Made by a program: the position numbers and the translations under genes. Below are positions 27,701 to 37,184 of a stretch of 57,174 bases of DNA, piece by piece. The notes under the pieces were generated by a model. The model saw only the letters and a program-made list of their open reading frames with translations, had not been told where the DNA came from and made no database searches. The DNA is taken from NCBI GenBank assembly GCA_900314445.1, contig OMVA01000074.1, positions 1 through 57,174 on the forward strand, given 5' to 3'. The stretch is from an uncultured Lachnospiraceae bacterium. Lineage in GTDB: Bacteria; Bacillota; Clostridia; Lachnospirales; Lachnospiraceae. Positions within the stretch are counted from its first letter, which is position 1; each line of letters starts with the position of its first letter.

Positions 27701-28657
27701 TTATTTTTCTGCTATCATCAAATGGTTCTCTTCTGCATTATAGAAATATACTGCATCTGATAAAATATCACTTTTCATTCTCATATTTGAGTTCATGAAT
27801 TTCATCATATCATAGAGGTCAGCCACAGTCCGATCCTGACATGCATTTTCCGGAGCAATCAGCACCTCATCAACAGAGGTGGGAAGCACATAAAAACTTC
27901 CACCCGCTTTCTTAGAAATTTCCTTTAAATACTTAGGATAGAGCAAAATGGCCGGACCATAGTGAGCCTCCTTACAACCGGCCAGGATTAAAGGCGTGTC
28001 ATCCACAGAAAGCTCTGCCTCCTCTCTCAATACATCCGACAAAGGGCGAATGATGAAATGATAAAGCTTTGGCATATTATTCATGGCCATGCGAAAGAGT
28101 TTCTCATCCGATAAGCCCCAAATATTTGATAGTCTTCTGGATATCATAAAGTGTCCACGGTCATTGGGATTGGTACTTAATTTCCAACATGGGAATATGG
28201 CAAGATCCAGAAATTTAAAGTAAGGATGGTTCCATAAAAGTTTCTGATTCTGCTCAAAGTTAGCCACGCTAAAGAACAAATGTTTCTGAATGTCCTCTGG
28301 CAAAGCATCCTCGAATTGATCAGGTAATATTTTATCCATCTTTCTCATACACCTGGCAAGGTCCGATAAGAAACAGCCACACAAATAAGGAATATTTACC
28401 TCCGAATACTCTAGATTCTCTAAATCTATATGAGAATTCACCACTGTTTCATCCTTGGGTGCAAATGACATTAAATGCACATCCATATAGAATATTGGTT
28501 TTTCACTTCTATTTGTGAAAGTCACCTCAATCCCTGTAGATTCCACCGAATTATTCATAAGCCTGCTGCCTATGTGCAGTTCATTTACCATAAGGCAGGG
28601 ATCAATCTTTTCTCTCACCTCCTCAATTACTTTCTCTAAAATTTCATTTTTTCTCAT
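27701..28657 (-). CDS. DUF5688-family protein
   Basis: The 318-residue soluble protein matches in layout the DUF5688 family, which is common and multicopy in Lachnospiraceae. It has a C-terminal domain with YGPAILLYPKYLKEISKKAGG, FYVLPTSVDEVLI, and a final VADLYDMM helix. The role of the family is unknown. The start ATG follows AGGAGG. It lies behind the hisC terminator. Confidence 0.75.
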   Translation of the reverse strand: MRKNEILEKVIEEVREKIDPCLMVNELHIGSRLMNNSVESTGIEVTFTNRSEKPIFYMDVHLMSFAPKDETVVNSHIDLENLEYSEVNIPYLCGCFLSDLARCMRKMDKILPDQFEDALPEDIQKHLFFSVANFEQNQKLLWNHPYFKFLDLAIFPCWKLSTNPNDRGHFMISRRLSNIWGLSDEKLFRMAMNNMPKLYHFIIRPLSDVLREEAELSVDDTPLILAGCKEAHYGPAILLYPKYLKEISKKAGGSFYVLPTSVDEVLIAPENACQDRTVADLYDMMKFMNSNMRMKSDILSDAVYFYNAEENHLMIAEK

Positions 28658-28737
28658 ATCCTTCCTCCTAGTCAGGAAGGAGTGCCTTGGAAGCAGATAA
28701 AATAATTATAGGAAGCGGCATAAAAGTTACAATCAAA

Positions 28738-28773
28738 AAAGCCGTCAAAATCACCTATTTCGACGGCTTTTAT
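28738..28773. terminator. Terminator of hisC
   Basis: AAAAAGCCGTC and GACGGCTTTT pair; T runs lie on both sides, so it can work on either strand. It ends the mrp-murF-mscS-hisC direction of transcription before the DUF5688 gene. Confidence 0.8.
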
Positions 28774-28859
28774 TACTTTGGCTTAAATTCTTTGCGCCCC
28801 GGTATTAAATTATGTAAACCATATTATCGATAATAAATCTAATATCTTAAGCTAATATT

Positions 28860-29921
28860 TTAAGCTAACAAATCCTTCAGGAAGCGAACAACCCTTTCCA
28901 TATCCTCATCCGTACCAATGGTGATACGAAGGAAGTTGTCGATTCTGTTCTGGGCAAAGTAACGGAAGAAAATGTGATTTTCTCTTGCCTTTGCAAAGAT
29001 TTCAGAAGCTGGCATCTTGTCAGTGCCTGCGAATACGAAGTTGGCCTTGGAAGGCAGAACGTTAAAGCCAAGCTTCAGAAGTTCCTTTGTGAAGTTTTCT
29101 CTTGTGTTAACAATGGCATCACAAGTCTTTTTAAAGTAAGCATCATCCTTAACAGACTCCACTCCAAGCTTAAGGCTTGTTTCATTCATGGTGTAAGAGT
29201 TATATGAATACTTCACATCGCTCATATACTTGATTAACTTTTCATTACCAATGGCATATCCAATACGAAGGCCAGCAAGAGATCTGGACTTAGAGAATGT
29301 ACGAGTAACCAGCAGGTTTTCATATTCTGGAATCAGATCCAGTACACTGGCATCCTCACCTGAAAAATCAACATAAGCTTCATCCACGATTACAACACTG
29401 TCTGGATTAGCATCCAGAATCTCACGAATAGCTCCCTTTTCCAGAAGCATAGCTGTTGGTGCATTTGGATTTGGGAAGATGATTCCGCCATTTTCTTTCT
29501 TATAATCTTCTGGACTTATTGTAAAATCATCTGCTAAAGGAACTTTTTCAAATGGGATTTCCATCATGGAAGCCCATACTGAATAGAAGGAATAAGAAAT
29601 ATCCGGGAAAAGAATCTTCTTATCAGAATGGAAGAAAGTCATAAAAGCTGTAGCAATGACATCATCAGAGCCAACTCCCACAAATACATTTGCGGAGTTT
29701 ACCTTGTGATAGTCTGCCAGAGCATCAATTAATGCAGAACATGTTGGATCCGGGTACTTACGAAGTCCCTCTTCTGTTACTTCCTGCATTGCCTTCATAA
29801 CCATAGGTGATGGTGGATAAGGATTTTCGTTTGTATTCAGCTTAATGATATTCGTGTCATTGGGCTGTTCCCCAGGAACATATGGTTCAACTTTTCTTAC
29901 ATTATCTTCCCATTTACTCAT
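28860..29921 (-). CDS. hisC: Histidinol-phosphate aminotransferase
   Basis: HisC transfers the amino group from glutamate to imidazole-acetol phosphate in histidine synthesis. The 353-residue class-I/II PLP enzyme has NTNENPYPPSP, GVGSDDVI, a VIVDEAYVDFS aspartate motif and the PLP lysine in TFSKSRSLAGLRIGYA. ATG 29921 is preceded by GGAGG at five bases; an upstream ATG at 29933 sits in that ribosome site and is unlikely. No other his genes are nearby. The enzyme may also act on phenylalanine or tyrosine precursors. Confidence 0.88.
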   Translation of the reverse strand: MSKWEDNVRKVEPYVPGEQPNDTNIIKLNTNENPYPPSPMVMKAMQEVTEEGLRKYPDPTCSALIDALADYHKVNSANVFVGVGSDDVIATAFMTFFHSDKKILFPDISYSFYSVWASMMEIPFEKVPLADDFTISPEDYKKENGGIIFPNPNAPTAMLLEKGAIREILDANPDSVVIVDEAYVDFSGEDASVLDLIPEYENLLVTRTFSKSRSLAGLRIGYAIGNEKLIKYMSDVKYSYNSYTMNETSLKLGVESVKDDAYFKKTCDAIVNTRENFTKELLKLGFNVLPSKANFVFAGTDKMPASEIFAKARENHIFFRYFAQNRIDNFLRITIGTDEDMERVVRFLKDLLA

Positions 29922-29984
29922 AATTGCCTCCATCTAGTTGTCATCCATTGTCATTATATAAAATTTATAGCTTGCATTATGGAC

Positions 29985-30845
29985 TTAGTCTTCTTCTTTT
30001 GCAAGTTTTACAGAACCAGTAAGTTGTAAATGATTATATGCAAATTCAATATCTGCCTTCTTATATTCCTCAAGAAGTCTTTCCTTAATTTCGCTACAAG
30101 CAGTAAAATTCGCCTCTGCTGTATGGGTCTCGATAAAGCAGGTAAGTGTAACTGCACTATCTGCAAGATCCACCTTTACAAAAAGATCATCCCCTTGCTT
30201 GGCAGCTTTATTAATGGTGCGTTCATTTTCCAGAACAAGATTGGAAAAAATCTTCTTAGCCCTTTGAAGCTTTTCAGTATCCTGAGCATCTTCATAGGTA
30301 ATGGAAACCGTAAGCGGAAAACGATTTGGCATATCCTGTGTTGTAAGGTTTTTAATATTGGCATTATCCAGCTGTGAATTTGGAATAGTATATTCCGCAT
30401 TATCAATAATGCTTACCACAACAGTGTGTCTTAAAGTCATTGATTTTACATAGCCGGAAATGTGCTCTCCATTTACAGTAATCTCTACTCGGTTGCCAAT
30501 ATCAAAGGGTTTAAATACTGCAATAATAAATCCATGAATGATATTACTAAGGCCTTCCTGGAATACAAAACCAAGAACCACAACCAAAAGGGAGGAAGAC
30601 ATCAGAATGGTGCTGGCAAATCTGGACATCACATTTGACATCTGACCAATCTTGATCAGGGTAAATATGATTAGCAGAAATTCCAAAACACCCTTTGTAA
30701 ATGCAACTTTTATGGAATTGTCTTTTTTCTTTCTGATCAGTTTCGTAATGCCATCTAAAATCTTAATTAGAATCAGGCAAATCACAATATAGATCAGGGA
30801 AAGAACAACCTTGTTCTCCAATAACTCTGCTATGAATTCTTTCAA
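29985..30845 (-). CDS. MscS-family small-conductance mechanosensitive channel
   Basis: The 286-residue protein has an N-terminal helix (13-35), a helix near 50-72 and the pore helix (79-112). An MscS beta domain follows (GNRVEITVNGEHISGYVKSM and VVVSIIDNAEYTIPNSQL). It opens under membrane tension to release solutes in osmotic downshock. The start is TTG at 30845, overlapping the murF stop (TTGA), with GGAG eight bases upstream, so translation is probably coupled to murF. Confidence 0.9.
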   Translation of the reverse strand: MKEFIAELLENKVVLSLIYIVICLILIKILDGITKLIRKKKDNSIKVAFTKGVLEFLLIIFTLIKIGQMSNVMSRFASTILMSSSLLVVVLGFVFQEGLSNIIHGFIIAVFKPFDIGNRVEITVNGEHISGYVKSMTLRHTVVVSIIDNAEYTIPNSQLDNANIKNLTTQDMPNRFPLTVSITYEDAQDTEKLQRAKKIFSNLVLENERTINKAAKQGDDLFVKVDLADSAVTLTCFIETHTAEANFTACSEIKERLLEEYKKADIEFAYNHLQLTGSVKLAKEED

Positions 30846-32263
30846 TTCTCAAGCTCCTTAACGATTTCAGCAAAGTGCATTCCATTGGAAGCCTTTACCA
30901 AAACTGTATCATTTTCTTTCATATTTTCTTTTAAGTAAGTGGCAGCATCCCCTGTACTTGTAAATTCAAGTTTAGAAATCTCAGGCTTTGTAACTGCCTT
31001 TGCAATTTCCTTTGACAGATTACCTACCACAAGCAGTTCATCCACTGGATGTTCGTTTAAGAACTGGCCCACCTCAGCATGAAAAGCCTTTTCATTATCG
31101 CCAAGTTCAAACATATCTCCCAGCACCGCAATGCTTCTACCATTCTCTTTCTTAATAGAACGAAGCACTTCGATGGAAGCTTTCATGGATGTTGGGCTGG
31201 CATTATATGCATCATCAATTAAAATGGCACCATTCTTAAGAGTATTTACCTTCTGTCTAAGACCACAGAATTCAGATAAAGCATCAGCCGCCTTCTTCAG
31301 GTCAACTCCCAAAAGCTTTGCAAATCCAAGAGCCGCACAGGCATTAAGCACATTATGCTGGCCAAGCTGAGAAAGGGATACTTCCAGCTTTTCGTCAGCT
31401 GTAACAAAACTAAAGTACTGTTTGCCATCCACAATACGAATATTTTCTGCCCGAAAATCTGAAGCCTTATCTGTACCATAAAGATAAGTTTTCACTTTCA
31501 ATTTTCCTGCAAGAGGCTTTAAGAGATCATCATCTGCATTCAGGAGAACAAGTCCATTTGCCTCCATTCGATCAATGATTTTTAATTTCTCATCCCGAAT
31601 GCCTTCTCTTGTCTTCATAAATTCGATATGGGAAACGCCAATGGTTGTAACAACAGCCATAGTTGGATGCACCATAGCTGTAAGTTTATCCATACCACCT
31701 GGTTCACTGATACCCATTTCCAGAACTGCCACATCCGATTTTTCATCTAGAATACGAGCCAGAGTCAATGGCACACCAATCTGTGAATTGTTATTTCCCT
31801 CTGTATGGAAAACTGCCTTTCCCGCACTGAGAGCTGCCGTAATCATCTCACGTGTTGTTGTCTTACCTACAGAACCGGTTACACCAATCACAGGTGCACC
31901 ATATGCAGAACGAAGATATGCTCCAATCTTCTGCATGGCATCCAGTGTAGATTCTACCAGTAGGTAGTAACCATCCTTTAATGGCTGTCCTGAAATATCA
32001 GCAATACCCTGCTGGTTCTCTTCCGTAAGTGTTACCTTACCCATTCCTAAAACCTGAGGAAGGAACTTATGAGCATCCACTTTCTCGCCCTTAAAAGGAA
32101 CAAAAAGTCCATGCTCTGTCATCTTTCTGGAATCGATGACAAACTCATTTACATATACTTCCTGCATTTCTTCTGCGCCCAGTGATACTTCCTGTCCATT
32201 TAGAATGTGGAAACACTCTGCACCTGTGATATGAACTAACTCTTCAAGACTTAACTTTTTCAT
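30842..32263 (-). CDS. murF: UDP-N-acetylmuramoyl-tripeptide--D-alanyl-D-alanine ligase
   Basis: MurF adds D-Ala-D-Ala to UDP-MurNAc-tripeptide in cytosolic peptidoglycan synthesis. The 473-residue protein has the ATP loop GVTGSVGKTTTREM, NNNSQIGVP, and the C-terminal ligase motif IDDAYNASPTSMKASIEVL. The ATG at 32263 follows GGGAAG. Extending to 32314 would read through a repeat copy and has no ribosome site. It is clustered with mscS and DJ-1 genes, not with a division cluster. Confidence 0.93.
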   Translation of the reverse strand: MKKLSLEELVHITGAECFHILNGQEVSLGAEEMQEVYVNEFVIDSRKMTEHGLFVPFKGEKVDAHKFLPQVLGMGKVTLTEENQQGIADISGQPLKDGYYLLVESTLDAMQKIGAYLRSAYGAPVIGVTGSVGKTTTREMITAALSAGKAVFHTEGNNNSQIGVPLTLARILDEKSDVAVLEMGISEPGGMDKLTAMVHPTMAVVTTIGVSHIEFMKTREGIRDEKLKIIDRMEANGLVLLNADDDLLKPLAGKLKVKTYLYGTDKASDFRAENIRIVDGKQYFSFVTADEKLEVSLSQLGQHNVLNACAALGFAKLLGVDLKKAADALSEFCGLRQKVNTLKNGAILIDDAYNASPTSMKASIEVLRSIKKENGRSIAVLGDMFELGDNEKAFHAEVGQFLNEHPVDELLVVGNLSKEIAKAVTKPEISKLEFTSTGDAATYLKENMKENDTVLVKASNGMHFAEIVKELEN

Positions 32264-32296
32264 ACGACACTTCCCGTTACTAAGATTTTCTTTTTC

Positions 32297-32313
32297 TGCA
32301 AATGAGATGCCCA
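32297..32313 (-). repeat. TCATTTGC-family half-site upstream of murF (copy 6)
   Basis: The minus strand reads TGGGCATCTCATTTGCA, matching the right arm of the 50309-50349 palindrome except one base. It lies in the 75-base gap between the DJ-1 gene stop and murF. Confidence 0.6.
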
Positions 32314-32338
32314 TTCCTTGCAGTTATTTCTAAACAAA

Positions 32339-32896
32339 TTATATTTTCATTTCATATACAACGGAGGCTGCCATCTTTTCAGCTGCTTCTCTGGAATCTA
32401 AGATTTCAATCAGCTTGCAGGCAAACTCCAGGGCCGTACCAACACCCCGGCTGGTAATAAAGGGAAGGTCTACTGCTACAGGATCTGTTGTGAAGTCTGC
32501 CTCGAAGAGGTCACCTTCCATGCCTGGATAGCAGGTTGCCTTTCTACCCTTTAAAAGCTTAAGTTTTCCAAGGATAGTTGGTGCTGCACAAATAGCTGCA
32601 ATAAGTTTTCCCTCTGCGAAGTAATGCTTAATTAAATCTTCAACATCCTTTGACTGCTCCAGATATCTTGTACCAGGCATACCACCAGGAAGAACAAGCA
32701 GATCACCATCATCCTGAAGATGATCAATGGACACATCTGCAGTAATGTTAATATTTCTTGCACCCTGTACCTGAAGGGAATCCTTAATGCTTACGATTTG
32801 AACCTGCATACCTGCACGGCGCAGTAAATCAACAACAACAAGTCCTTCAACCTCTTCAAAGCCATCTGCCACAAGTACATAAACTTTCTTTGCCAT
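32339..32896 (-). CDS. DJ-1/PfpI-family protein
   Basis: The 185-residue protein has the DJ-1/YajL type signature: FEEVEGLVVVDLLRRAG at the N-terminus and the nucleophile cysteine in IAAICAAPTILGK (residue about 106), with GGMPGT before it. These proteins act as oxidative-stress chaperones, deglycases or glyoxalases; the exact activity is debated. ATG 32896 follows AAAGGAG, ruling out the longer reading. It lies 70 bases behind mrp. Confidence 0.9.
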   Translation of the reverse strand: MAKKVYVLVADGFEEVEGLVVVDLLRRAGMQVQIVSIKDSLQVQGARNINITADVSIDHLQDDGDLLVLPGGMPGTRYLEQSKDVEDLIKHYFAEGKLIAAICAAPTILGKLKLLKGRKATCYPGMEGDLFEADFTTDPVAVDLPFITSRGVGTALEFACKLIEILDSREAAEKMAASVVYEMKI

Positions 32897-32966
32897 AATT
32901 TTTCTCCTTTCATCCTTCACTTTTTTATTCGTTGCAATTCCCCTAAACCGCATTCTTCTCAATAAA

Positions 32967-33821
32967 TTAAGCATTGATAATGGCATCAAAAATTTCTTTT
33001 AAGCCATCTGTATCTAATTCTTCAGCAAGACCCGCATCTCCCTTGGCAGGGATTGATGGATCCATTGGCAGCTTGGAAACGGCAGGAATGTTATATTTTG
33101 CTGCAACTTCCTCTGCTCTGCTCTTACCAAAGATTTCATGCTTCTTTCCACAGTCTGGACACTGGAAGTAAGACATATTCTCTACCATCCCCAGTACAGG
33201 AATCTTCATAAGATCTGCCATATTCACAGCCTTAGAAACAATCATCTCCACAAGTTCCTGTGGGGAAGAAACCACAACAATTCCATTTACAGGAAGAGTC
33301 TGGAAAACTGTAAGCGGTACATCACCTGTTCCTGGTGGCATATCAACCAGCATTACATCCACATCTCCCCAGATTACATCTGTCCAAAACTGCTTTACGG
33401 CACCACCGATTACTGGGCCTCTCCAGATAACAGGCTGATTCTCCTGTTCCAGAAGTAAATTCATAGACATGAGTTTAATACCTGTTTTTGTAGCAACTGG
33501 ACAAATATTTTCGCCAATGCCAATTGCCTTCTCATGCACACCAAACATCATTGGAATAGATGGTCCTGTAATATCTGCATCCATAATTGCTGTCTTAAGG
33601 CCAGCCTTCTGGCACATAACTGCCAGCATGGATGTCACAAGAGACTTACCTACGCCGCCCTTACCAGATACAACGCCGATAACCTTCTTTACCTTTGAAA
33701 TAGACTTTTTCTCTTCTTCCGGCTTCTTTAATCCATCAGGTGCATTCTTTGCAATAATTGCATCGATTTTATCCTGTTGCTCCTGTGTCATTTCAGGCAT
33801 ATTCTGATTCTGCTTTGACAT
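32967..33821 (-). CDS. mrp: Mrp/NBP35-type P-loop ATPase, Fe-S cluster carrier
   Basis: ApbC/Mrp proteins bind and transfer [4Fe-4S] clusters in the cytosol. The 284-residue protein has the deviant Walker A VVSGKGGVGKSLVTSML (about residue 38), switch DADITGPSIP, and the cluster-binding CPDC motif in YFQCPDCGKKHE. The N-terminal DUF59 domain is absent, as is common in Clostridia. ATG 33821 follows TAGGAGGA. Its upstream region carries a perfect TGTACA pair (33868-33885). Confidence 0.92.
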   Translation of the reverse strand: MSKQNQNMPEMTQEQQDKIDAIIAKNAPDGLKKPEEEKKSISKVKKVIGVVSGKGGVGKSLVTSMLAVMCQKAGLKTAIMDADITGPSIPMMFGVHEKAIGIGENICPVATKTGIKLMSMNLLLEQENQPVIWRGPVIGGAVKQFWTDVIWGDVDVMLVDMPPGTGDVPLTVFQTLPVNGIVVVSSPQELVEMIVSKAVNMADLMKIPVLGMVENMSYFQCPDCGKKHEIFGKSRAEEVAAKYNIPAVSKLPMDPSIPAKGDAGLAEELDTDGLKEIFDAIINA

Positions 33822-33867
33822 AATTCCTCCTAAGTAACCTATTGGCTCACATTGTTTAATTCTTATT

Positions 33868-33885
33868 TGTACACAAAGTTGTACA
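33868..33885. promoter_or_regulatory. TGTACA-N6-TGTACA inverted repeat upstream of mrp
   Basis: Two perfect TGTACA palindromes flank CAAAGT, about 50 bases before the mrp start. Symmetry and position suggest a dimeric regulator site, but I know of no factor with this site in this group. A candidate minus-strand -10 (TGTACA) would overlap it. Confidence 0.4.
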
Positions 33886-33959
33886 CCGTAACATAATATC
33901 ATAAATGAGATTTTTTTTCTTTTAGAATATCTGGGAATACCCTATAATTAACACATAAG

Positions 33960-33989
33960 TTGACAAATTATAAGGCAATAGGATAAAAT
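33960..33989 (+). promoter_or_regulatory. ppaC promoter
   Basis: -35 TTGACA (33960-33965, perfect) and -10 TAAAAT (33984-33989) have an 18-base spacer and precede the plus-strand start at 34028 by about 40 bases. The region is shared with the divergent mrp gene. Confidence 0.7.
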
Positions 33990-34027
33990 CGCGATTCGAG
34001 AAAAATAATTTATAAAGGTTGAAAATT

Positions 34028-35680
34028 TTGAGTACAAAACAGAAAGTATATGTCATTGGACATAAGAATCCGGATACGGATTCCATTGCGGCGTCAATCG
34101 CCTACACAAATTTAAAAAATCATATTGGTAATCATGATTACGAAGCACGCAGATGCGGTAATATTAGCGCAGAAACCCAATATGTTCTGGACCGTTTCGA
34201 AGTGAAAGCGCCTAAGTTTGTTGGTGACGTTAGAACCCAGGTTCGCGACATGGAAATCAACAAGCTTCCTGGTGTAGATGGAAATATGTCTCTGAAGGCT
34301 GCCTGGAGAAAAATGAAAGAAAATCAGGTAGTTACTTTATGTGTTACAGAAGGAAAGAAGCTGAAAGGTATCATCACAACTGGAGATATCATGGAATCCT
34401 ACATGGGTTCTCAGGACTCTACTATCCTGGCCAAGGCTAAAACTTCTTATAAAAATATCGTTGAAACATTAAGTGGTGAAATGATTACCGGTGATCCTGA
34501 AGATCACATGAATGAAGGTAAGGTCATCATCGCTGCTGGCACTCCTGATCTTATGGAAGCCTATATCGAAAAGGGCGACGTTGTTATCTTAGGAGACCGT
34601 TACGAGATGCAGCTCTGTGCCATTGAATGTGAAGCATCCTGCGTAATCATCAGTGCTGGTGCCAAAGTAACCAACACCATTCAGAAGATTGCTGCAGAAC
34701 ACAATTGTAAAATTATTGTGACTCCACATACTACATTTACCATTGCCCGTCTCATTACACAGGCTCTTCCAATCTCCTTCCTTATGAAGTCCGACAAATT
34801 AATGACCTTCAAACTGGATGATTATATTGAAGACATTCAGCCAATCATGGCATCTACTCGTCACAGATATTTCCCAGTTATCGATTCCAACGGTGCATAC
34901 CGCGGAATGGTCAGCCGTCGTAACTTCATCGGTGCAAGAAAAAAACAGATGATTCTGGTTGATCATAATGAAAAATCTCAGGCTGTTAATGGTATTGAAA
35001 ACGCAGATATTCTTGAAATCATCGATCACCATCGTTTGGGTACCATTTCCACATCAAAACCTGTATTCTTTAGGAACCAGCCACTGGGCTCTACATGTAC
35101 AATCATTTATCTCATGTATCAAGAATTCGGCATTGAAATCGATAAACAGATTGCAGGCGTTATGCTTTCTGCTATCCTTTCCGATACTCTTCTCTATCGT
35201 TCCCCAACTTGTACCGAACTGGACAAGAAGGCAGGAGAAGTCCTTTCAAAGATTGCTGGTGTTAAGCCTGAAGAACTTGCTACAGAAATGTTCCGTGCTG
35301 GAAGTAACCTGAACAACAAGACTCCGGAAGAAATCATTCATCAGGATTATAAAAAATTCACAGCTGGCGATAAGATTTTGGGTATCGGACAGATTTCATC
35401 CATGGATGAACTGGAACTGGAGCATATTCGTGAAGTTGTTATGCCGGTTCTTGAAGAAACCAGAAAGAAGGACGAGGTAGATATGCTCTATCTCATGCTT
35501 ACAAACATTATGAAGGAATCTTCTACCGTTATCTTCGCGGGAAAGAACGCAGAAAACGTCATTGAAAATGGCTTCATGACAACCTCAAAGGATCATGAAA
35601 GCGTTTCCTTAAACGGTGTTGTATCTCGTAAGAAACAGATGGTACCTACACTGGTAAATGCCATTAGTCAGGAATCATAA
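34028..35680 (+). CDS. ppaC: Manganese-dependent inorganic pyrophosphatase with CBS/DRTGG insert
   Basis: Family II pyrophosphatases split PPi to drive biosynthesis. The 550-residue protein has the DHH metal site split as VIGHKNPDTDS near the N-terminus and EIIDHHRLG near residue 335, plus a C-terminal DHHA2 region. Between them (about 70-300) lie a CBS pair (GIITTGDIMESYMG, YRGMVSRRNFIGA) and a DRTGG-like domain. In known CBS-pyrophosphatases this insert makes the enzyme inhibited by AMP/ADP and activated by ApnA. Start TTG 34028 has AAAGG ten bases upstream; TTG 34019 would lie too close. Confidence 0.93.
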   Translation: MSTKQKVYVIGHKNPDTDSIAASIAYTNLKNHIGNHDYEARRCGNISAETQYVLDRFEVKAPKFVGDVRTQVRDMEINKLPGVDGNMSLKAAWRKMKENQVVTLCVTEGKKLKGIITTGDIMESYMGSQDSTILAKAKTSYKNIVETLSGEMITGDPEDHMNEGKVIIAAGTPDLMEAYIEKGDVVILGDRYEMQLCAIECEASCVIISAGAKVTNTIQKIAAEHNCKIIVTPHTTFTIARLITQALPISFLMKSDKLMTFKLDDYIEDIQPIMASTRHRYFPVIDSNGAYRGMVSRRNFIGARKKQMILVDHNEKSQAVNGIENADILEIIDHHRLGTISTSKPVFFRNQPLGSTCTIIYLMYQEFGIEIDKQIAGVMLSAILSDTLLYRSPTCTELDKKAGEVLSKIAGVKPEELATEMFRAGSNLNNKTPEEIIHQDYKKFTAGDKILGIGQISSMDELELEHIREVVMPVLEETRKKDEVDMLYLMLTNIMKESSTVIFAGKNAENVIENGFMTTSKDHESVSLNGVVSRKKQMVPTLVNAISQES

Positions 35681-35691
35681 AACAGAAATTT

Positions 35692-35717
35692 GAAGGGGCA
35701 ATTTGCCCCTTCTTTAT
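35692..35717 (+). terminator. Terminator between ppaC and the CYTH gene
   Basis: GAAGGGGCA and TGCCCCTTC form a 9-bp stem with a three-base loop, followed by TTTATT. The next gene starts only 17 bases on, so some read-through probably feeds it. Confidence 0.7.
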
Positions 35718-35733
35718 TAGAGAGGTTTCAAAT

Positions 35734-36210
35734 ATGGAAATTGAAAGAAAATTCTTAATCAAAAATCCAATTGATATTGCAGCTTATGAAAGCCACACCC
35801 TAAGCCAGGGTTATATTTCCACTAGTCCCGTCATCCGGATTCGCAAATGGGATGACAAGCGAATTCTCACGGTGAAGTCTAAGGGACTGATTTCCAGAGA
35901 AGAATTTGAAATGGAAATCAGCGAAGAAGAATTCCAAAATCTAAGGAAGAAAGTGGAAGGAAATCTCATCGAAAAGACCCGGGTCATTATTCCCATGGAA
36001 AACGGATTAAAAATCGAACTGGATATCTTCCAGGGACTCTACCAGGGTTTAATTTACGCAGAAGTAGAATTTGAATCTGAAGATGAAGCCTCACGCTTTA
36101 CAGCTCCTGACTGGTTTGATCGAGAGCTTACTGGTGACGGAAAATATCAGAACTCTTCTCTTAGTAAAATGAAGGCAGACGAAATCCCAGCCTTCCTGAA
36201 ATCTCTATAA
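35734..36210 (+). CDS. CYTH-domain phosphohydrolase
   Basis: The 158-residue protein begins with the CYTH signature MEIERKFLI (ExExK) and has R, K and E residues in the tunnel strands (RIRKWDDKRILTVKSKG, ELDIFQG, EVEFESEDEA). CYTH enzymes include tripolyphosphatases, thiamine-triphosphatases and class IV adenylate cyclases. The bacterial short form most often hydrolyses triphosphate. It follows ppaC, another phosphate hydrolase. Sequence cannot fix the substrate. The ribosome site is AGAGAGG. Confidence 0.88.
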   Translation: MEIERKFLIKNPIDIAAYESHTLSQGYISTSPVIRIRKWDDKRILTVKSKGLISREEFEMEISEEEFQNLRKKVEGNLIEKTRVIIPMENGLKIELDIFQGLYQGLIYAEVEFESEDEASRFTAPDWFDRELTGDGKYQNSSLSKMKADEIPAFLKSL

Positions 36211-36214
36211 AAAC

Positions 36215-36251
36215 AAAAAGTCTGTTAGCCCAATTGCTAACAGACTTTTTT
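36215..36251. terminator. Bidirectional terminator between the CYTH and DUF1189-like genes
   Basis: AAAAAGTCTGTTAGC and GCTAACAGACTTTTT form a perfect 15-bp stem with a six-base loop. T runs on both strands serve the two converging genes. Confidence 0.9.
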
Positions 36252-36266
36252 GATTGTATTGATTAC

Positions 36267-37184
36267 TTAACGAAATAAATTTCTTCTTTCCTCATCATCG
36301 GAATTTATCTCCCTTAAATACGGCATAAGGGCTTTTCGCATTTTATACACTGCCACAAACATACCAACTATAGAAAGAAGACTTGCTGGTAAAAGATAAC
36401 CAAAGGCCTGATTTATATTAACAATATTGATACCTATGGTCTGAGCATAGAATGCCATCTTAAAGAGGTCGCTCCTATTCATCTCCAGTGTTGTTTTTTC
36501 CATGAGTCCATTAAATACCAACATGAGAATCAAAGATAAAAGCAGATAGCGACCTGCCAGAGTAATAATTCTCCAGATAAAACCAAAGAAGATTCCCAAA
36601 TACCAGGCCCAAATATAATCAATCAAAGACTGATTATTAAAGCCATCCGGAAACATGGTGGAAACTGGTAAAACATAAACTTCATTATAAAAGTCGTCTG
36701 TATTCTGCTTCTGGTAAACAATCATCTTCACTTGTTTTTTACCGAAAGTATAATAAACACCACTGATTCCGTTTAAATCTTCCTTGCTAACCGAATCCAC
36801 ATCGTGTTTCAAGAGAATATGAACACCCTGAACGTTCATCTCAAAATCTTCATCCGTCACAAGTTCTCCATCCTGTACCGTAAAGGCAGGAAGAGTCTGA
36901 CCAAATAACTTTTCAAAGCCCCCAAACTGCGCAATGGCTGCAGCAGCCGGAATCACGGTTACCAGGAAGGACATCATAGTAAGAATCAGCAACAAGTATC
37001 CTACAAACTTTGAACTTTTTAAAGCTGCAAGACCAGTCAGAGCCTTGGCCTTCCCTATGGAAAGAAAGAGTTGTTCGAAAACACTAACTTTCTCATCCAC
37101 GCCAAAATCATTTGGCTTAATATGGTTAGGATTAACCTCCGGGGTTGCCTTCTGCATCCCCTTTTCATCAATGTAATATCTCAT
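36267..37184 (-). CDS. DUF1189-like membrane protein
   Basis: The 305-residue protein has about five membrane segments: one near 60-85, a short extracellular domain (about 90-185), then helices near 190-225, 245-265 and 270-290. The layout fits the DUF1189/YuiB-type family, with an N-terminal cytosolic stretch (VFEQLFLSIGKAKALTGLAAL). Function is unknown. Its ATG overlaps the upstream HAD phosphatase stop by four bases (ATGA), so they form one operon. Confidence 0.65.
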   Translation of the reverse strand: MRYYIDEKGMQKATPEVNPNHIKPNDFGVDEKVSVFEQLFLSIGKAKALTGLAALKSSKFVGYLLLILTMMSFLVTVIPAAAAIAQFGGFEKLFGQTLPAFTVQDGELVTDEDFEMNVQGVHILLKHDVDSVSKEDLNGISGVYYTFGKKQVKMIVYQKQNTDDFYNEVYVLPVSTMFPDGFNNQSLIDYIWAWYLGIFFGFIWRIITLAGRYLLLSLILMLVFNGLMEKTTLEMNRSDLFKMAFYAQTIGINIVNINQAFGYLLPASLLSIVGMFVAVYKMRKALMPYLREINSDDEERRNLFR

